This document shows positions 35,353 through 43,895 of a stretch of DNA of 64,000 bases, in pieces (position 1 is the stretch's first letter; each line of letters opens with the position of its first letter). The position numbers and the translations under genes were made by a program. The notes beneath the pieces were generated by a model. It was not told the DNA's origin, searched no databases, and saw nothing but the letters and a program-made list of their open reading frames with translations. The stretch is from Desulfovibrio gilichinskyi (GTDB taxonomy: Bacteria; Desulfobacterota; Desulfovibrionia; Desulfovibrionales; Desulfovibrionaceae), in NCBI RefSeq assembly GCF_900177375.1, contig NZ_FWZU01000003.1, positions 590,637-654,636 of the forward strand, in the 5' to 3' direction.

Positions 35353-36582
35353 ATGAGCTTCAAACCCGAGAGCAATAGATTTTTTGTACATAAGGCAGTG
35401 TTTTCTACTGGCGAGAGGTTTCCTGTCGTCTTGAACAGGAAAACGTCTCAGCCTGTGATGCTGGCAACACGGTATATTATAGACGAGAGACGTGAAACAC
35501 GGCAGTCCTCTACTCTTGATAGAGATGTGAGAGTTCTTTGCTGGTTTTATGAATGGTGCTCTTTTGTAGGAATTGATCTTGAACAAAGACTGCGTTCTGG
35601 AAATGGATTTGTTTCTAAAGAGATTCAAGGTGTGGCAAGATGGCTACGGTCTGGGCGGCATAAGAAATTAATTGGGTCCATTGGAAAACTTGATGATCAG
35701 ATAGACTACAAGGGGCCAATTCTTCAGCCACAAACTTTTAACTCCTATCTAGCTATAATTGAATCTTTTTTAGTGTGGGCTACGTATGAGTTTGTTCCAA
35801 AAGCTAACCTTGACACTGAAATTGATAAGAATATTCAAGCTGCCAAAAGGCGAATCAATCGAATTTTTAAATCGTATAAAGCCATAGGATCAGTTGAACA
35901 AGCCAAACGCTATGGTTTGACTCGTGTTGAGTTAGATCTGTTGCGCGATTTGATATGTCCAAGAAGCAAACAGAATCCATTTCGAATTCAAAATCAGTTT
36001 AGGAACCAATTGATCCTCGAAACCATGCTTTCAACAGGAGTTCGGGCGGGAGAGCTTTTAAAGTTGCGAGTTCAAGATATACCGCGAGGCCCTAAGCAGA
36101 CATTGTCGATAGTCCGGCAGCCAGATGATTTGGCAGATCCGCGCAAGTATGAGCCGAGCGTTAAAACTCGTTCTCGTGAAATTCCTATTCCAAGAACTTT
36201 GGCCGTGAAATTAGCTAAGTATGTTCAATCTACAAGGGGAAAATGTGAGCATCAGTACTTATTTACCTCTTCAAGACAAAATTATCCTTTATCTAAGGCT
36301 GGGTTAAGCAATATTTTTTCAGTTTTACACAAGTATTTTCAAGATTATAGGCAAAGTTTTCATCCGCATTTATTACGGCATACATTTAATGATCTTTTAA
36401 TGGAGCGGGCAAAAGAGATCGGAATGGATGATGATGTACGGGGGAAGGTTCAGAATTATTTAAATGGCTGGGCTGAAGGAAGCTTTCAAGGCGAAGCTTA
36501 CACTCGCAGATTTGTGGAATCCGAGGCTTTACAGATTGTAGGCGAATTTCAGAATAAAATTTGGGATGATAATAATGGTTAG
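35353..36582 (+). CDS. Tyrosine recombinase 1 of trio (TnpA/RitA-like)
   Basis: This ~409-residue integrase has an N-terminal core-binding region and a catalytic domain from about residue 190. Catalytic residues are visible: Arg in STGVRAGELLKL, HxxRH in HPHLLRHTF, and Tyr in GEAYTRRF. A Trp in NGWAEG holds the place of the second His. I chose ATG 35353 (MSFKPES); a GTG at 35329 would add eight residues. Its end overlaps the next recombinase gene. It would cut and rejoin DNA at attachment sites through a phosphotyrosine link. Confidence 0.85.
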   Translation: MSFKPESNRFFVHKAVFSTGERFPVVLNRKTSQPVMLATRYIIDERRETRQSSTLDRDVRVLCWFYEWCSFVGIDLEQRLRSGNGFVSKEIQGVARWLRSGRHKKLIGSIGKLDDQIDYKGPILQPQTFNSYLAIIESFLVWATYEFVPKANLDTEIDKNIQAAKRRINRIFKSYKAIGSVEQAKRYGLTRVELDLLRDLICPRSKQNPFRIQNQFRNQLILETMLSTGVRAGELLKLRVQDIPRGPKQTLSIVRQPDDLADPRKYEPSVKTRSREIPIPRTLAVKLAKYVQSTRGKCEHQYLFTSSRQNYPLSKAGLSNIFSVLHKYFQDYRQSFHPHLLRHTFNDLLMERAKEIGMDDDVRGKVQNYLNGWAEGSFQGEAYTRRFVESEALQIVGEFQNKIWDDNNG

Positions 36583-38098
36583 ATTAAGGAGTAAATCTAC
36601 TACTGTAGAATCTAATGTCTTTTATCAATGGGAGAATCCAAGAATTGTTTATGATAGATTTGGACATTCCGTTGATACGATCGGTAATGCTTGGGAGTTA
36701 ACAGATCCATCATTAACGGAAGTTCTTAATTGGAATTTGATTCGTGTTGAAGATTCTCTCTTGAATTCATTTAAGTGTTATATTGCCTATTGCATTGAAG
36801 TAAAGGCCGCTAGAACTGCAAGGAATACCTTTTATTATTTTTTAGAATCGATAAATAAATCTTACGAGTATTGGAGATATCCATTGCAGATGGATGATTT
36901 GTTAGGAATATTGGATTTTTTCCGTTCAAAGAGGACTGAACATAAATTTCATTGGATAAGGAAATGGTACACTTGGTGTGCTGATGTTGAAATCCCAGGG
37001 TTTTATCAAGAAATAAGTGAAGAGTTACTAGATATTAAAGTTGCAGGTAATGAAAAAGGGGTGGCCGTTCTGATTGATGATGACGAAGAAGGCCCACTTG
37101 ATAATATTGAATATGATTTACTCCGTTCCGTGGTCAAAAAAGAGGTTGGGACTCTTCTTGAAAGAGTTTGCATTATGTTGTGTATGGAGCTTGGTTATAA
37201 TCCGAAAAATTTGGTTCTTATTGAGAAACGAGATTTTAAGAAAAACATATTTAACGATGACCAAATTTATTATTCCTTAAACGTCCCGCGGATTAAAAAG
37301 AGATTGGCCAGTAGGGTTGTACGGTCTCGCAAGATATCAAAACGGCTTGGAAAATTTATTGATGAACTAATACACTCAAATTCAAAATACGACAGTAACT
37401 ATGGGGATAAATGTCCGGTACTCTATAGTCGTAATAAGCGTTATTTTGCTTCGAGCTCTATGAAAAGATTTGAACATCATATGGTTACATCTGAATTTAC
37501 ACAACTCATTGTCAACTATGCCAAAAAAGCGAAAATTGTATCTCCCAGAACAGGGGATATACTTCATCTTACCCCGCGAAGATTACGGTATACCTTCGCT
37601 ACTCGTTTGGTTGAACAAGGGGCTTCTCCTTCTGTAGTGGCAGAAGCTCTCGACCATACTGATTTACAGAATGTAGGTGTCTACTTCAAAGCACGAGGGC
37701 AGATTGTTGGAGATTTGGATAAGGCATTGGATTCAAATCCTCACTATAAGGATATAATAAATAAATTTCAGGGTATTGTCTTAGAGCGAGATCAAACAAG
37801 CGGGATTCCAACAATTCCAGGGCAAATCTCGATATATAAGAGCCTCGGAGGTATTGGTGGCTGTGGATCGAAGTCTTTATGTAAATTTTATCCTCCGCTT
37901 TCATGTTATTTATGCCCAAGTTTTCAGGCATGGAGAGATGGACCTCATAAGGAAGTTTTAGCTGAATTAAAGGAACTTGCTCGGAGAGTTGCAGCTTCGT
38001 CAGGATATCCAGTAGCGCGAATTAAAAATCAGGTTGATGATGTGATTGTTGCTATTTCCCAATTGATAACTAAGATTGAATGTATGGAGGAGTCATGA
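36575..38098 (+). CDS. Tyrosine recombinase 2 of trio, first catalytic Arg apparently missing
   Basis: This ~507-residue protein has the C-terminal recombinase signatures RRLRYTFATRL, LDHTD and nucleophile Tyr in NVGVYFKAR. The usual G-x-R of the first catalytic arginine reads LGYNPKNL, with Asn instead. A cysteine-rich stretch follows near residue 430 (CGSKSLCKFYPPLSCYLC), which looks like a zinc site. It overlaps the first recombinase by 8 bp (or 17 bp if ATG 36566 is used) and the third by 4 bp. It may work only with its partners, as a structural or weakly active subunit. Confidence 0.8.
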   Translation: MVRLRSKSTTVESNVFYQWENPRIVYDRFGHSVDTIGNAWELTDPSLTEVLNWNLIRVEDSLLNSFKCYIAYCIEVKAARTARNTFYYFLESINKSYEYWRYPLQMDDLLGILDFFRSKRTEHKFHWIRKWYTWCADVEIPGFYQEISEELLDIKVAGNEKGVAVLIDDDEEGPLDNIEYDLLRSVVKKEVGTLLERVCIMLCMELGYNPKNLVLIEKRDFKKNIFNDDQIYYSLNVPRIKKRLASRVVRSRKISKRLGKFIDELIHSNSKYDSNYGDKCPVLYSRNKRYFASSSMKRFEHHMVTSEFTQLIVNYAKKAKIVSPRTGDILHLTPRRLRYTFATRLVEQGASPSVVAEALDHTDLQNVGVYFKARGQIVGDLDKALDSNPHYKDIINKFQGIVLERDQTSGIPTIPGQISIYKSLGGIGGCGSKSLCKFYPPLSCYLCPSFQAWRDGPHKEVLAELKELARRVAASSGYPVARIKNQVDDVIVAISQLITKIECMEES

Positions 38099-40110
38099 GT
38101 CCGAGTTCAGAAAGGGAACGTCTACTTTTGTTAATTGAGAATGCAAAATTTTTACCCGTATATCCTGATGTTAACTGGAATGAGCATGTTTGGGATGTAA
38201 CGCAGTATGAAAAAACAAAAGGCCATAAAAATCGCGCATTTCGTTTAAAATTTTTACAGAGACATAGCTCTCGTGTTGCCTTAGATAAAAGAATTCCATT
38301 TAAAAGTGATTTTGCAGAGTGGTGCAAGTGCATGATCAAAATGAAGCAGATGAAAAGCAATATTACTTTCAATCAGCATCAGGTAAAATTGAATTCTATG
38401 GGGATTCTGCACGATATTTTGAGCATAAACGATGCTAATTGTGATCCCACCCTGTTAAATAAAAAGAATTTTAAAGCGGTAGAAGAGGTCCTGATTAAGG
38501 ACTTCGAACAGACAACAGCTTACAGAATGTCAAAGACATTGGAAGAAGTCTCGGATTTTCTTGACCATCATCGGCTGACTAGAGTTAAGATTAGGTATAA
38601 ATCACAGATAAAAAGGCCTAAGTCTGGAGATTTAAGGTCTAAAGAAGGTCAAAAGCGTGGTTGGTCAAAAATACCCTCTGAAGAAATTTTTGAAGCTCTT
38701 GCTGAAATTTCTAACAACACAATTGATAAGAATGAATTAATCTTGATTCGAATTGTTGATTTGCTTGTTGTTGGAGGTTTCCGAATTGGAGAAGTCCTTT
38801 CGCTTCCAGTTAAATGTTGGGTAAGTAAGCCTCAGTTCTCTGATTCAGGCAAGCCATTGATCGATGAGGATACTGGAAATCAAATTGTTAGTTGTGGAAT
38901 AAGGTATTGGCCAGAAAAAGGTCATGAGCCGTCGATTAAATGGATTCCTTCTCATGCTGTCCCACTGGCGAAAAGGGCTATTGAGGACTTGATAAAAGAA
39001 TGTGGCAAAGCCAGAGGGCGAGCTCGGATTCTTGAGCGCAATACTAATAGGGTGCCATTCTCGGCGCAAAAAAGTTCAAAGGATTTAATTACAACAAACG
39101 AAGTTCAGAAAATAGTGGGTTGTCGATGTGGTGGGGATTTTGTAAGGCAACTTGGCCTTAAGCCTGCAAAAGTTGAATCTTTTGAAAAAGGAAAGAGATA
39201 TTTATATCGTGTCGGAGAGATTGAGACAGCATTATTTGAACGACTCAGGCCATTAGTTGTTCTTGAAAGAGATAATGGGAAAAAACAGGTGCTCTCAGAA
39301 TCTTTATGTGTTTGTTATTTTTATCAGTTTAAATCAAGCAGTACTAATAAGTTGATTGCACAGCCTATTAATGAACAACATATATCTGATTTATTGGGAG
39401 GAAGAAAAACAGTTAAGTCAGCCTTTAGTCGTCGGGGAATGAAAGCCTCAGATGGCAGTGCATTTCATGTTAATACCCATGCTTTCAGGCATTGGCTTAA
39501 TACACTAGCAGATAACGGTGGGTTAAATGAATTGCAGCTTGCACGTTGGATGGGCAGAAAGGACGTCAGGAATAATGAGGCGTACAAACATGGCACTGTT
39601 GCACAACGGGTGGAAATGTCCAAGAAATTGATTAAAGACGGTGGATTGGCAGGGCCTATTGCTGACGTATATGAGGGACTTGATCCTGTGGAGCGTGAAC
39701 TCTTTTTAGAGGCTCATGTTAATACTGCCCATTTCACTCCTTATGGTCTTTGCCTCCATGACTATTCAATCGAACCATGTGAATATCATCTGAAGTGTCT
39801 TGATGGCTGTCTAGAGTATCTTCGAATTAAAGGGAATCAGCAAGAAAGGAAAGAGCTTAAAAAATTACAAGTGGTTTTAGAAATACAAATTGCAAAGTAT
39901 CGTGATGCTAGTGGGCAGTTTGTTGAATCTGAAAATCCCTTCTTGAACCATTCATTACGACAGTTGGACGGGGTTAAAGCTGCTTTAGATGTCGATGCTG
40001 ATAGTGACACAAGCATTGACAAAGTCATAATTAGTGTTTTTCCAAAAGCAGGTGAGAAGGATAAAAGTGGTGAGGGAGATAAAGATGGCGCGTGGCAGAA
40101 GACAGCTTAG
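38095..40110 (+). CDS. Tyrosine recombinase 3 of trio (TnpB-like)
   Basis: This 671-residue protein has catalytic Arg in GGFRIGEVLSL, HxxRH in THAFRHWLNTL, and Tyr in NNEAYKHG. An insertion (~330-400) with GCRCGGDFVRQLG resembles a small DNA-binding segment. A Cys/His cluster follows the catalytic domain (CLHDYSIEPCEYHLKCLDGC). GGAGGAG lies 5 bases before ATG 38095, whose ATGA overlaps the stop of recombinase 2; the in-frame ATG at 38080 is less likely. Size and tail resemble Tn554 TnpB. The last 26 bases overlap the next gene. Confidence 0.82.
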   Translation: MSPSSERERLLLLIENAKFLPVYPDVNWNEHVWDVTQYEKTKGHKNRAFRLKFLQRHSSRVALDKRIPFKSDFAEWCKCMIKMKQMKSNITFNQHQVKLNSMGILHDILSINDANCDPTLLNKKNFKAVEEVLIKDFEQTTAYRMSKTLEEVSDFLDHHRLTRVKIRYKSQIKRPKSGDLRSKEGQKRGWSKIPSEEIFEALAEISNNTIDKNELILIRIVDLLVVGGFRIGEVLSLPVKCWVSKPQFSDSGKPLIDEDTGNQIVSCGIRYWPEKGHEPSIKWIPSHAVPLAKRAIEDLIKECGKARGRARILERNTNRVPFSAQKSSKDLITTNEVQKIVGCRCGGDFVRQLGLKPAKVESFEKGKRYLYRVGEIETALFERLRPLVVLERDNGKKQVLSESLCVCYFYQFKSSSTNKLIAQPINEQHISDLLGGRKTVKSAFSRRGMKASDGSAFHVNTHAFRHWLNTLADNGGLNELQLARWMGRKDVRNNEAYKHGTVAQRVEMSKKLIKDGGLAGPIADVYEGLDPVERELFLEAHVNTAHFTPYGLCLHDYSIEPCEYHLKCLDGCLEYLRIKGNQQERKELKKLQVVLEIQIAKYRDASGQFVESENPFLNHSLRQLDGVKAALDVDADSDTSIDKVIISVFPKAGEKDKSGEGDKDGAWQKTA

Positions 40111-40504
40111 AGGAGATAAACTTAAGGCTGCAATTCTGGCTGAATTGGGAAGAATGTCAAATTTGTCACCTAAAACCGATCCAATTTCTATTTCCAGTCT
40201 AGCTGATAGGCTTAAAGTTTCACGACAATCTATTTATTCAAATAAATTTAAACCATTAGTTGATGAGTTTGCAGAGCTGCAGCGTAGTAATTATAATCAG
40301 AATATTGAAGTAGGGATTAAAAGGAAACCTTTAGAAAAAAGAATTGAAGATCTTGAAAAAGAAAATGCTGATTTAAAAGCACGCCTTGATAACTATATAG
40401 AGCGGTGGGTTGCAATTGAGTATAACGCAAGGATGATGGGAATAAATGCTGATGATCTATTTGTTGTAGCTCCCAAACCTCTTCGGAGTATTCGGCGAAA
40501 ATAA
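40085..40504 (+). CDS. Small HTH/coiled-coil accessory protein (TnpC-like)
   Basis: This 139-residue basic protein starts MARGRRQLRGDKLKAAI. It has an HTH-like stretch (SISSLADRLKVSRQSIYSNK) and a leucine-zipper-like coiled coil (EKRIEDLEKENADLKARL). ATG 40085 has GAGGGAG just upstream and overlaps the recombinase gene by 26 bp. Its size and place match TnpC of Tn554, which assists and orients transposition. A role in directing the recombinase complex is therefore likely, but there is no enzyme motif. Confidence 0.7.
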   Translation: MARGRRQLRGDKLKAAILAELGRMSNLSPKTDPISISSLADRLKVSRQSIYSNKFKPLVDEFAELQRSNYNQNIEVGIKRKPLEKRIEDLEKENADLKARLDNYIERWVAIEYNARMMGINADDLFVVAPKPLRSIRRK

Positions 40505-40600
40505 AAGCCGAAACGCTATTTGGTTTGCGAAGTCTGGTGGATCTACTATACAATTGTACAAATGAAGGTTTACGTAGGTTAGCTTATACGGATGGAATTT

Positions 40601-40915
40601 TTAGCTATATACATTATTTAAAATTTCATTTTCAGCCATGTAAATCGTGATATTCAATTTTCTTCGTCTCCGCGAAACTGAAGTCACAGAGCATTTTATT
40701 TTCTTCGCAAGTTCCTGGTCAGGCATTGAACCTAGCCGGTGATCATATTTTTTCCAGTTAATCTTGGGTGGTGTAGAGTTAAAGGGTTTGATTTTTAATT
40801 TCAAGCGGCGCTTAGCCACTGTCGGAGCCTCACACCCTATCTGTTTTGCAATTTCATAATCGATTTTTGTGCCAAGTAATTGGTCCCATCTGCTCCAGTC
40901 AATTCTTTTTCCCAT
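40601..40915 (-). CDS. Two-module HTH-repeat protein, possibly the 3' piece of a broken gene
   Basis: This 104-residue protein holds two ~46-residue modules: IDWSRWDQLLGTKIDYEIAK and INWKKYDHRLGSMPDQELAK, each followed by an IGC/IKC-type turn and a basic helix (TVAKRRLKLKI, SVSRRRRKLNI). Each module looks like a homeodomain-like helix-turn-helix. The 41005-41874 gene directly upstream on the same strand has six more such modules. The gap between them still translates to a worn module, so both may come from one longer gene. Function unknown; DNA binding is inferred. Confidence 0.6.
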   Translation of the reverse strand: MGKRIDWSRWDQLLGTKIDYEIAKQIGCEAPTVAKRRLKLKIKPFNSTPPKINWKKYDHRLGSMPDQELAKKIKCSVTSVSRRRRKLNITIYMAENEILNNVYS

Positions 40916-41004
40916 CAGCGTTCCTTTCTTTAAGAAATCTTCTTCGGCATTCTACAGAACAACTGCTACACTTAATTTTTTGGCAAGCTCCACACTAGAC
41001 AAGT
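40916..41004 (-). pseudogene. Decayed HTH module between the two repeat genes
   Basis: On the minus strand this gap reads ELAKKLSVAVVL, a stop, then NAEEDFLKKGTL leading into the ATG at 40915. The first part matches the ELAKKIGC helix of the neighbouring modules. It therefore looks like a damaged module linking the two flanking genes. Confidence 0.5.
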
Positions 41005-41874
41005 TCAGCAAGATGGTCCTTGTTGGCCCCCTCTGTAGGGGGCAATATTAAGTTTTTTGCGTCTATTATAAACAGATTTTGGTGAGCATTTTATAATCTT
41101 AGCAATTTTTGGGTCTGACTTTGTTCCAAGAAGATGATCCCATTTTTTCCAATTTATAAATTCACTTTTAGGTAAGAAGGGAGGAATGTTTAAGGCGTTT
41201 CGTTTTCGCCTGATACAGGTAGTGCTGTAACCAATTATTTCAGCAATTTTATTATCAGTATTAGTCCCGAGTAAGTGTTCATACTTAATCCAATCTATTT
41301 TTTTTTGTGGTTTAACAAAATCTGGAATGCCTAACTTCTTGCGTCGTTTGGATACGGTTGCACTTGCGCAGCCTATCTTTTTTGCAAGCTTATAATCCGT
41401 ATCCGTTCCAAGTAGATGATCCCATTTGGCCCAATCATTAATTTTGCATTTTTGCTTTGCATCAATATTAAGAACTATACGTCGATCATATACAGTTCGT
41501 GTTGAACATCCTATTATCTTCGCTACTTCAGGATCTGTTTTAGTTCCGGCAAAATGATCTAATTTTTCCCAGTCAATAATGGGGTTTTTAGCCGTATACG
41601 AAGGTATCCCCAACTCTTTTCGTTTGCTAGTGACTCTATTTGTAACACAGCCAATTTTTTTAGCAATTCTTCTATCTATATCAGTGCCAAGTAAATGTTC
41701 GTATTTTACCCAGTCCAAAAAAAATTGTCTAATAAAGGCGGAAATCCCTAGTTTCTTACGTCTGAGGGATACAGTTATAACTGCACACCCTATATCTTTT
41801 GCAAGGCTACGATCTGTATCTTTACCAAGTAGATGATCCCATTTAGACCAATCAATTTTATTAACACATTTCAC
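41005..41874 (-). CDS. Protein of six tandem HTH-like modules
   Basis: This 289-residue protein is built almost wholly of six ~46-residue units. The pattern is (I/L)DW-x-K(W/Y)-(D/E)HLLGT-x-(T/S)D-x-x-(I/L)AK-x-IGC, then a basic helix x-x-V-x-x-RRKKLGI and a short Pro/Phe linker. Only unit 3 (LDHFAGTKTD) and unit 5 (IGYSTT) stray from it. The last residues (GGQQGPSC) do not fit the pattern, consistent with a frameshift ending a longer repeat gene. Each unit resembles a homeodomain-like DNA-binding fold with a basic third helix. Single such units are common in bacteria; long arrays are less so. The target is unknown. Confidence 0.65.
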   Translation of the reverse strand: MKCVNKIDWSKWDHLLGKDTDRSLAKDIGCAVITVSLRRKKLGISAFIRQFFLDWVKYEHLLGTDIDRRIAKKIGCVTNRVTSKRKELGIPSYTAKNPIIDWEKLDHFAGTKTDPEVAKIIGCSTRTVYDRRIVLNIDAKQKCKINDWAKWDHLLGTDTDYKLAKKIGCASATVSKRRKKLGIPDFVKPQKKIDWIKYEHLLGTNTDNKIAEIIGYSTTCIRRKRNALNIPPFLPKSEFINWKKWDHLLGTKSDPKIAKIIKCSPKSVYNRRKKLNIAPYRGGQQGPSC

Positions 41875-42047
41875 TCTGTACTCATTATTTATATATTTTT
41901 ATCTGTCAGTACGTTTGCCAACATCTGAAGTAGGTGATTTCGTTTTAAATGTATTAATTCAGGGCGTTCATTAATAATATATATTATCCTCAAAGAGTAA
42001 CGCTAACAAAATATAACATCCTAGTTTATTGGTTTATTTTCAAACTA

Positions 42048-42527
42048 TTAATTTGATGCGTCTTTTTTTGAGGGTTTTGTGTTTGGTAAAGGGTAATGAT
42101 CAATTTTTGAAGAAAGCATATCCATCATTTTAGAAATTCTAGTACTGCCTTTTTCAAATTTATAAGAATCCCATTGGCCCACGCGAAGATTTACTTTTCC
42201 AGCTTCTTTTCCTAAATGGTAAGCTGATATTTCAGCATCTGAAAGAAAAAGAGCCAAGTCCCATGACCATCTACCATAGTATCTCAATGTCCAGTCACAA
42301 ATTTCATTATTTGAAGTTTGTGGAACCACTTGGTATGCAATTTTTTCTTTATTAAGCCATTCCTCCATGGCAACTAAGAAGCCAGGTCTCGTTTCTGGAT
42401 CTTCGATAATACAAACATGTTGAGCCTGAAGGATATCTGGCGCAGGTCGATTAATTACATCAAATTTTCCACATCCAGTCATTATGGATAATATTGAGAC
42501 TAAGCAAAACAATTTTAAAATCTTCAT
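42048..42527 (-). CDS. Lipoprotein, Sbal_3080-like
   Basis: This 159-residue protein has a lipoprotein signal with lipobox IMTGC (Cys19). The mature part contains VCIIEDPETRPGFLVAMEEW, DWTLRYYGRWSWDLALFL and VGQWDSYKFEKG. These features recall the Sbal_3080 family of unknown role; the name is from memory and not checked. GGAGGGGAG precedes the ATG. It lies between the HTH-repeat genes and the polyene-type cluster, on the same strand as both, with about 180 bp before the cluster's last gene. A link to the cluster is not shown. Confidence 0.65.
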   Translation of the reverse strand: MKILKLFCLVSILSIMTGCGKFDVINRPAPDILQAQHVCIIEDPETRPGFLVAMEEWLNKEKIAYQVVPQTSNNEICDWTLRYYGRWSWDLALFLSDAEISAYHLGKEAGKVNLRVGQWDSYKFEKGSTRISKMMDMLSSKIDHYPLPNTKPSKKDASN

Positions 42528-42708
42528 CCTCTCCCCTCCTTTATAAGGTCATTTGGTGTAGTCTAATTTGTGTAATTTGGTCAAGCTGTTAGATGAAAAA
42601 TAGTTGTGATAGTATCATTGATTCGTTTCTTGTTAAGTCTTCAATTTATATCAGTTGTTATGAAATATAGATTGTTGTATTAAAGTTAGGCTTTTTGAGA
42701 GCAGAGGG

Positions 42709-43890
42709 TTACCAATCAGTAAGTTTGCCTACATCCGAAATTGGTAATTCCGTTCTAAATGTATAAATTTTAGGTCGTTCGTATATGGTTAGATTCGAGG
42801 ATGCGAGAGAGCTAATCTCGCGTTCAGTCTTTCCTGAATCTATATCGGTTTGTGATACGTTTGGAGTAGGAATGATGACAATCTTTAACCTGTCTCCTTC
42901 TTCTGGTCGCATTAAGCGCACTGAACAGTCGCAAACAGGTGGAAGTGTTTTAAAAAAAGCTTCTATTTTGGAAGGATATACATTTATTCCTGCAACTTGA
43001 ATGGCTTTGTCTACACGTCGTAGGGGAATAAAATTGTACTCATCCTTCCATTTTAATGTGTCTTGTAATTGATAAGAAATTCCATCGTGTTCAGCTGAGT
43101 TAATTCTACGCAATGAATTTTCTTCTTCTTTTTTCCAGTATGGAAATAAAGTGTAATTAACTGTCGGGGAATGTCTAAAGCCTACACCACTTGTTTCAGA
43201 GGAGCCGTAGACTTCTGTCATTCGGCTTAGTCCATTTGCTCGTAAGGTTAATATTACGTCTGGGGGGCAAGGGGCTGTGGATGTTACTCCATAGATATCT
43301 GATGCAAATTTTGCTTCAGTATTTTTTAGTTTCTTCCATAGAAGAGGAAATGAAATAATAAGATCTCCTTTTCTAAAGTTTTTAACAAGATCGGGCGTTG
43401 GCATGGGGTGTTTGTGGCAGGCGGGGATCTCTAGTGCTTTGGGTAACAGTACGGAGAATAGAAATCCATATATATGATGCCTAGGCACAAGATTGACAAT
43501 TCTAGTACGATTTTTAAATTCTTTCGCTAACGAATAAATCTCTTGAGTTAGGTCAGAAAAGAAATGTGAGGATGGAGTTGGAGTTCCCGTGCTTCCTGAG
43601 GTATAAAAAGTGATTTTCTTAGGGTTTCCTTTTGTGAAGGCAAAAATATTTTCTGCCATAGAGTAAATATTAATTTTAGAAAGTTGTTTTTGGGGTACAT
43701 CAAACATATGGGCTATCTTTTTAAGCACAACTTCAAGGTTTGAAATTGATGTCACATCCGGTATGAAAGAATTTGCTAATGTACCGTTAACCAGATTATC
43801 CATGCGTTTCTGAAAATTCATTTCTGCGAGTAATGTTGAAGAAATAATTTCCAAAATATCTTGTACTGTTAGGCTGTATTTAGTGCTCAT
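42709..43890 (-). CDS. AMP-forming acyl/aryl ligase (ApeH-like)
   Basis: This 393-residue adenylating enzyme, shorter than typical ~500-residue ligases, lacks much of the usual N-terminus. The P-loop-like motif is FYTSGSTGTPTP, the aromatic/ATP motif is EVYGSSETSG, and the C-terminal Lys lies in SDVGKLTDW. It would activate a carboxylic acid as an AMP ester and load it on CoA or an acyl carrier protein. In aryl polyene clusters such ligases prime the pathway with an aromatic acid. No aromatic-acid-forming gene is present here, so its substrate is unknown. It is the last gene of the cluster. Confidence 0.75.
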   Translation of the reverse strand: MSTKYSLTVQDILEIISSTLLAEMNFQKRMDNLVNGTLANSFIPDVTSISNLEVVLKKIAHMFDVPQKQLSKINIYSMAENIFAFTKGNPKKITFYTSGSTGTPTPSSHFFSDLTQEIYSLAKEFKNRTRIVNLVPRHHIYGFLFSVLLPKALEIPACHKHPMPTPDLVKNFRKGDLIISFPLLWKKLKNTEAKFASDIYGVTSTAPCPPDVILTLRANGLSRMTEVYGSSETSGVGFRHSPTVNYTLFPYWKKEEENSLRRINSAEHDGISYQLQDTLKWKDEYNFIPLRRVDKAIQVAGINVYPSKIEAFFKTLPPVCDCSVRLMRPEEGDRLKIVIIPTPNVSQTDIDSGKTEREISSLASSNLTIYERPKIYTFRTELPISDVGKLTDW

Positions 43891-43895
43891 ATATG

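Larger units (their letters stand above)
35255..40504 (+). mobile_element. Tn554/RIT-like recombinase module (three tyrosine recombinases plus small HTH gene)
   Basis: Four overlapping genes on one strand behind a 22-bp inverted repeat. Three are tyrosine recombinases of about 410, 508 and 671 residues and the fourth is a 139-residue HTH/coiled-coil protein. Trios of overlapping recombinases next to inverted repeats define RIT elements. Two large recombinases with a small accessory gene define Tn554. This module has features of both. It sits directly after the ssb terminator, and AT-rich accessory genes follow to the window end, so it is probably the integration module of a genomic island. 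The far end is not visible. Confidence 0.7.

Noticed and set aside
40601..41874. Repeated DNA that could be mistaken for a CRISPR array
   Set aside because: The repeats are ~140 bp protein-coding modules with diverged DNA, not short identical repeats with unique spacers, and no cas genes are present.
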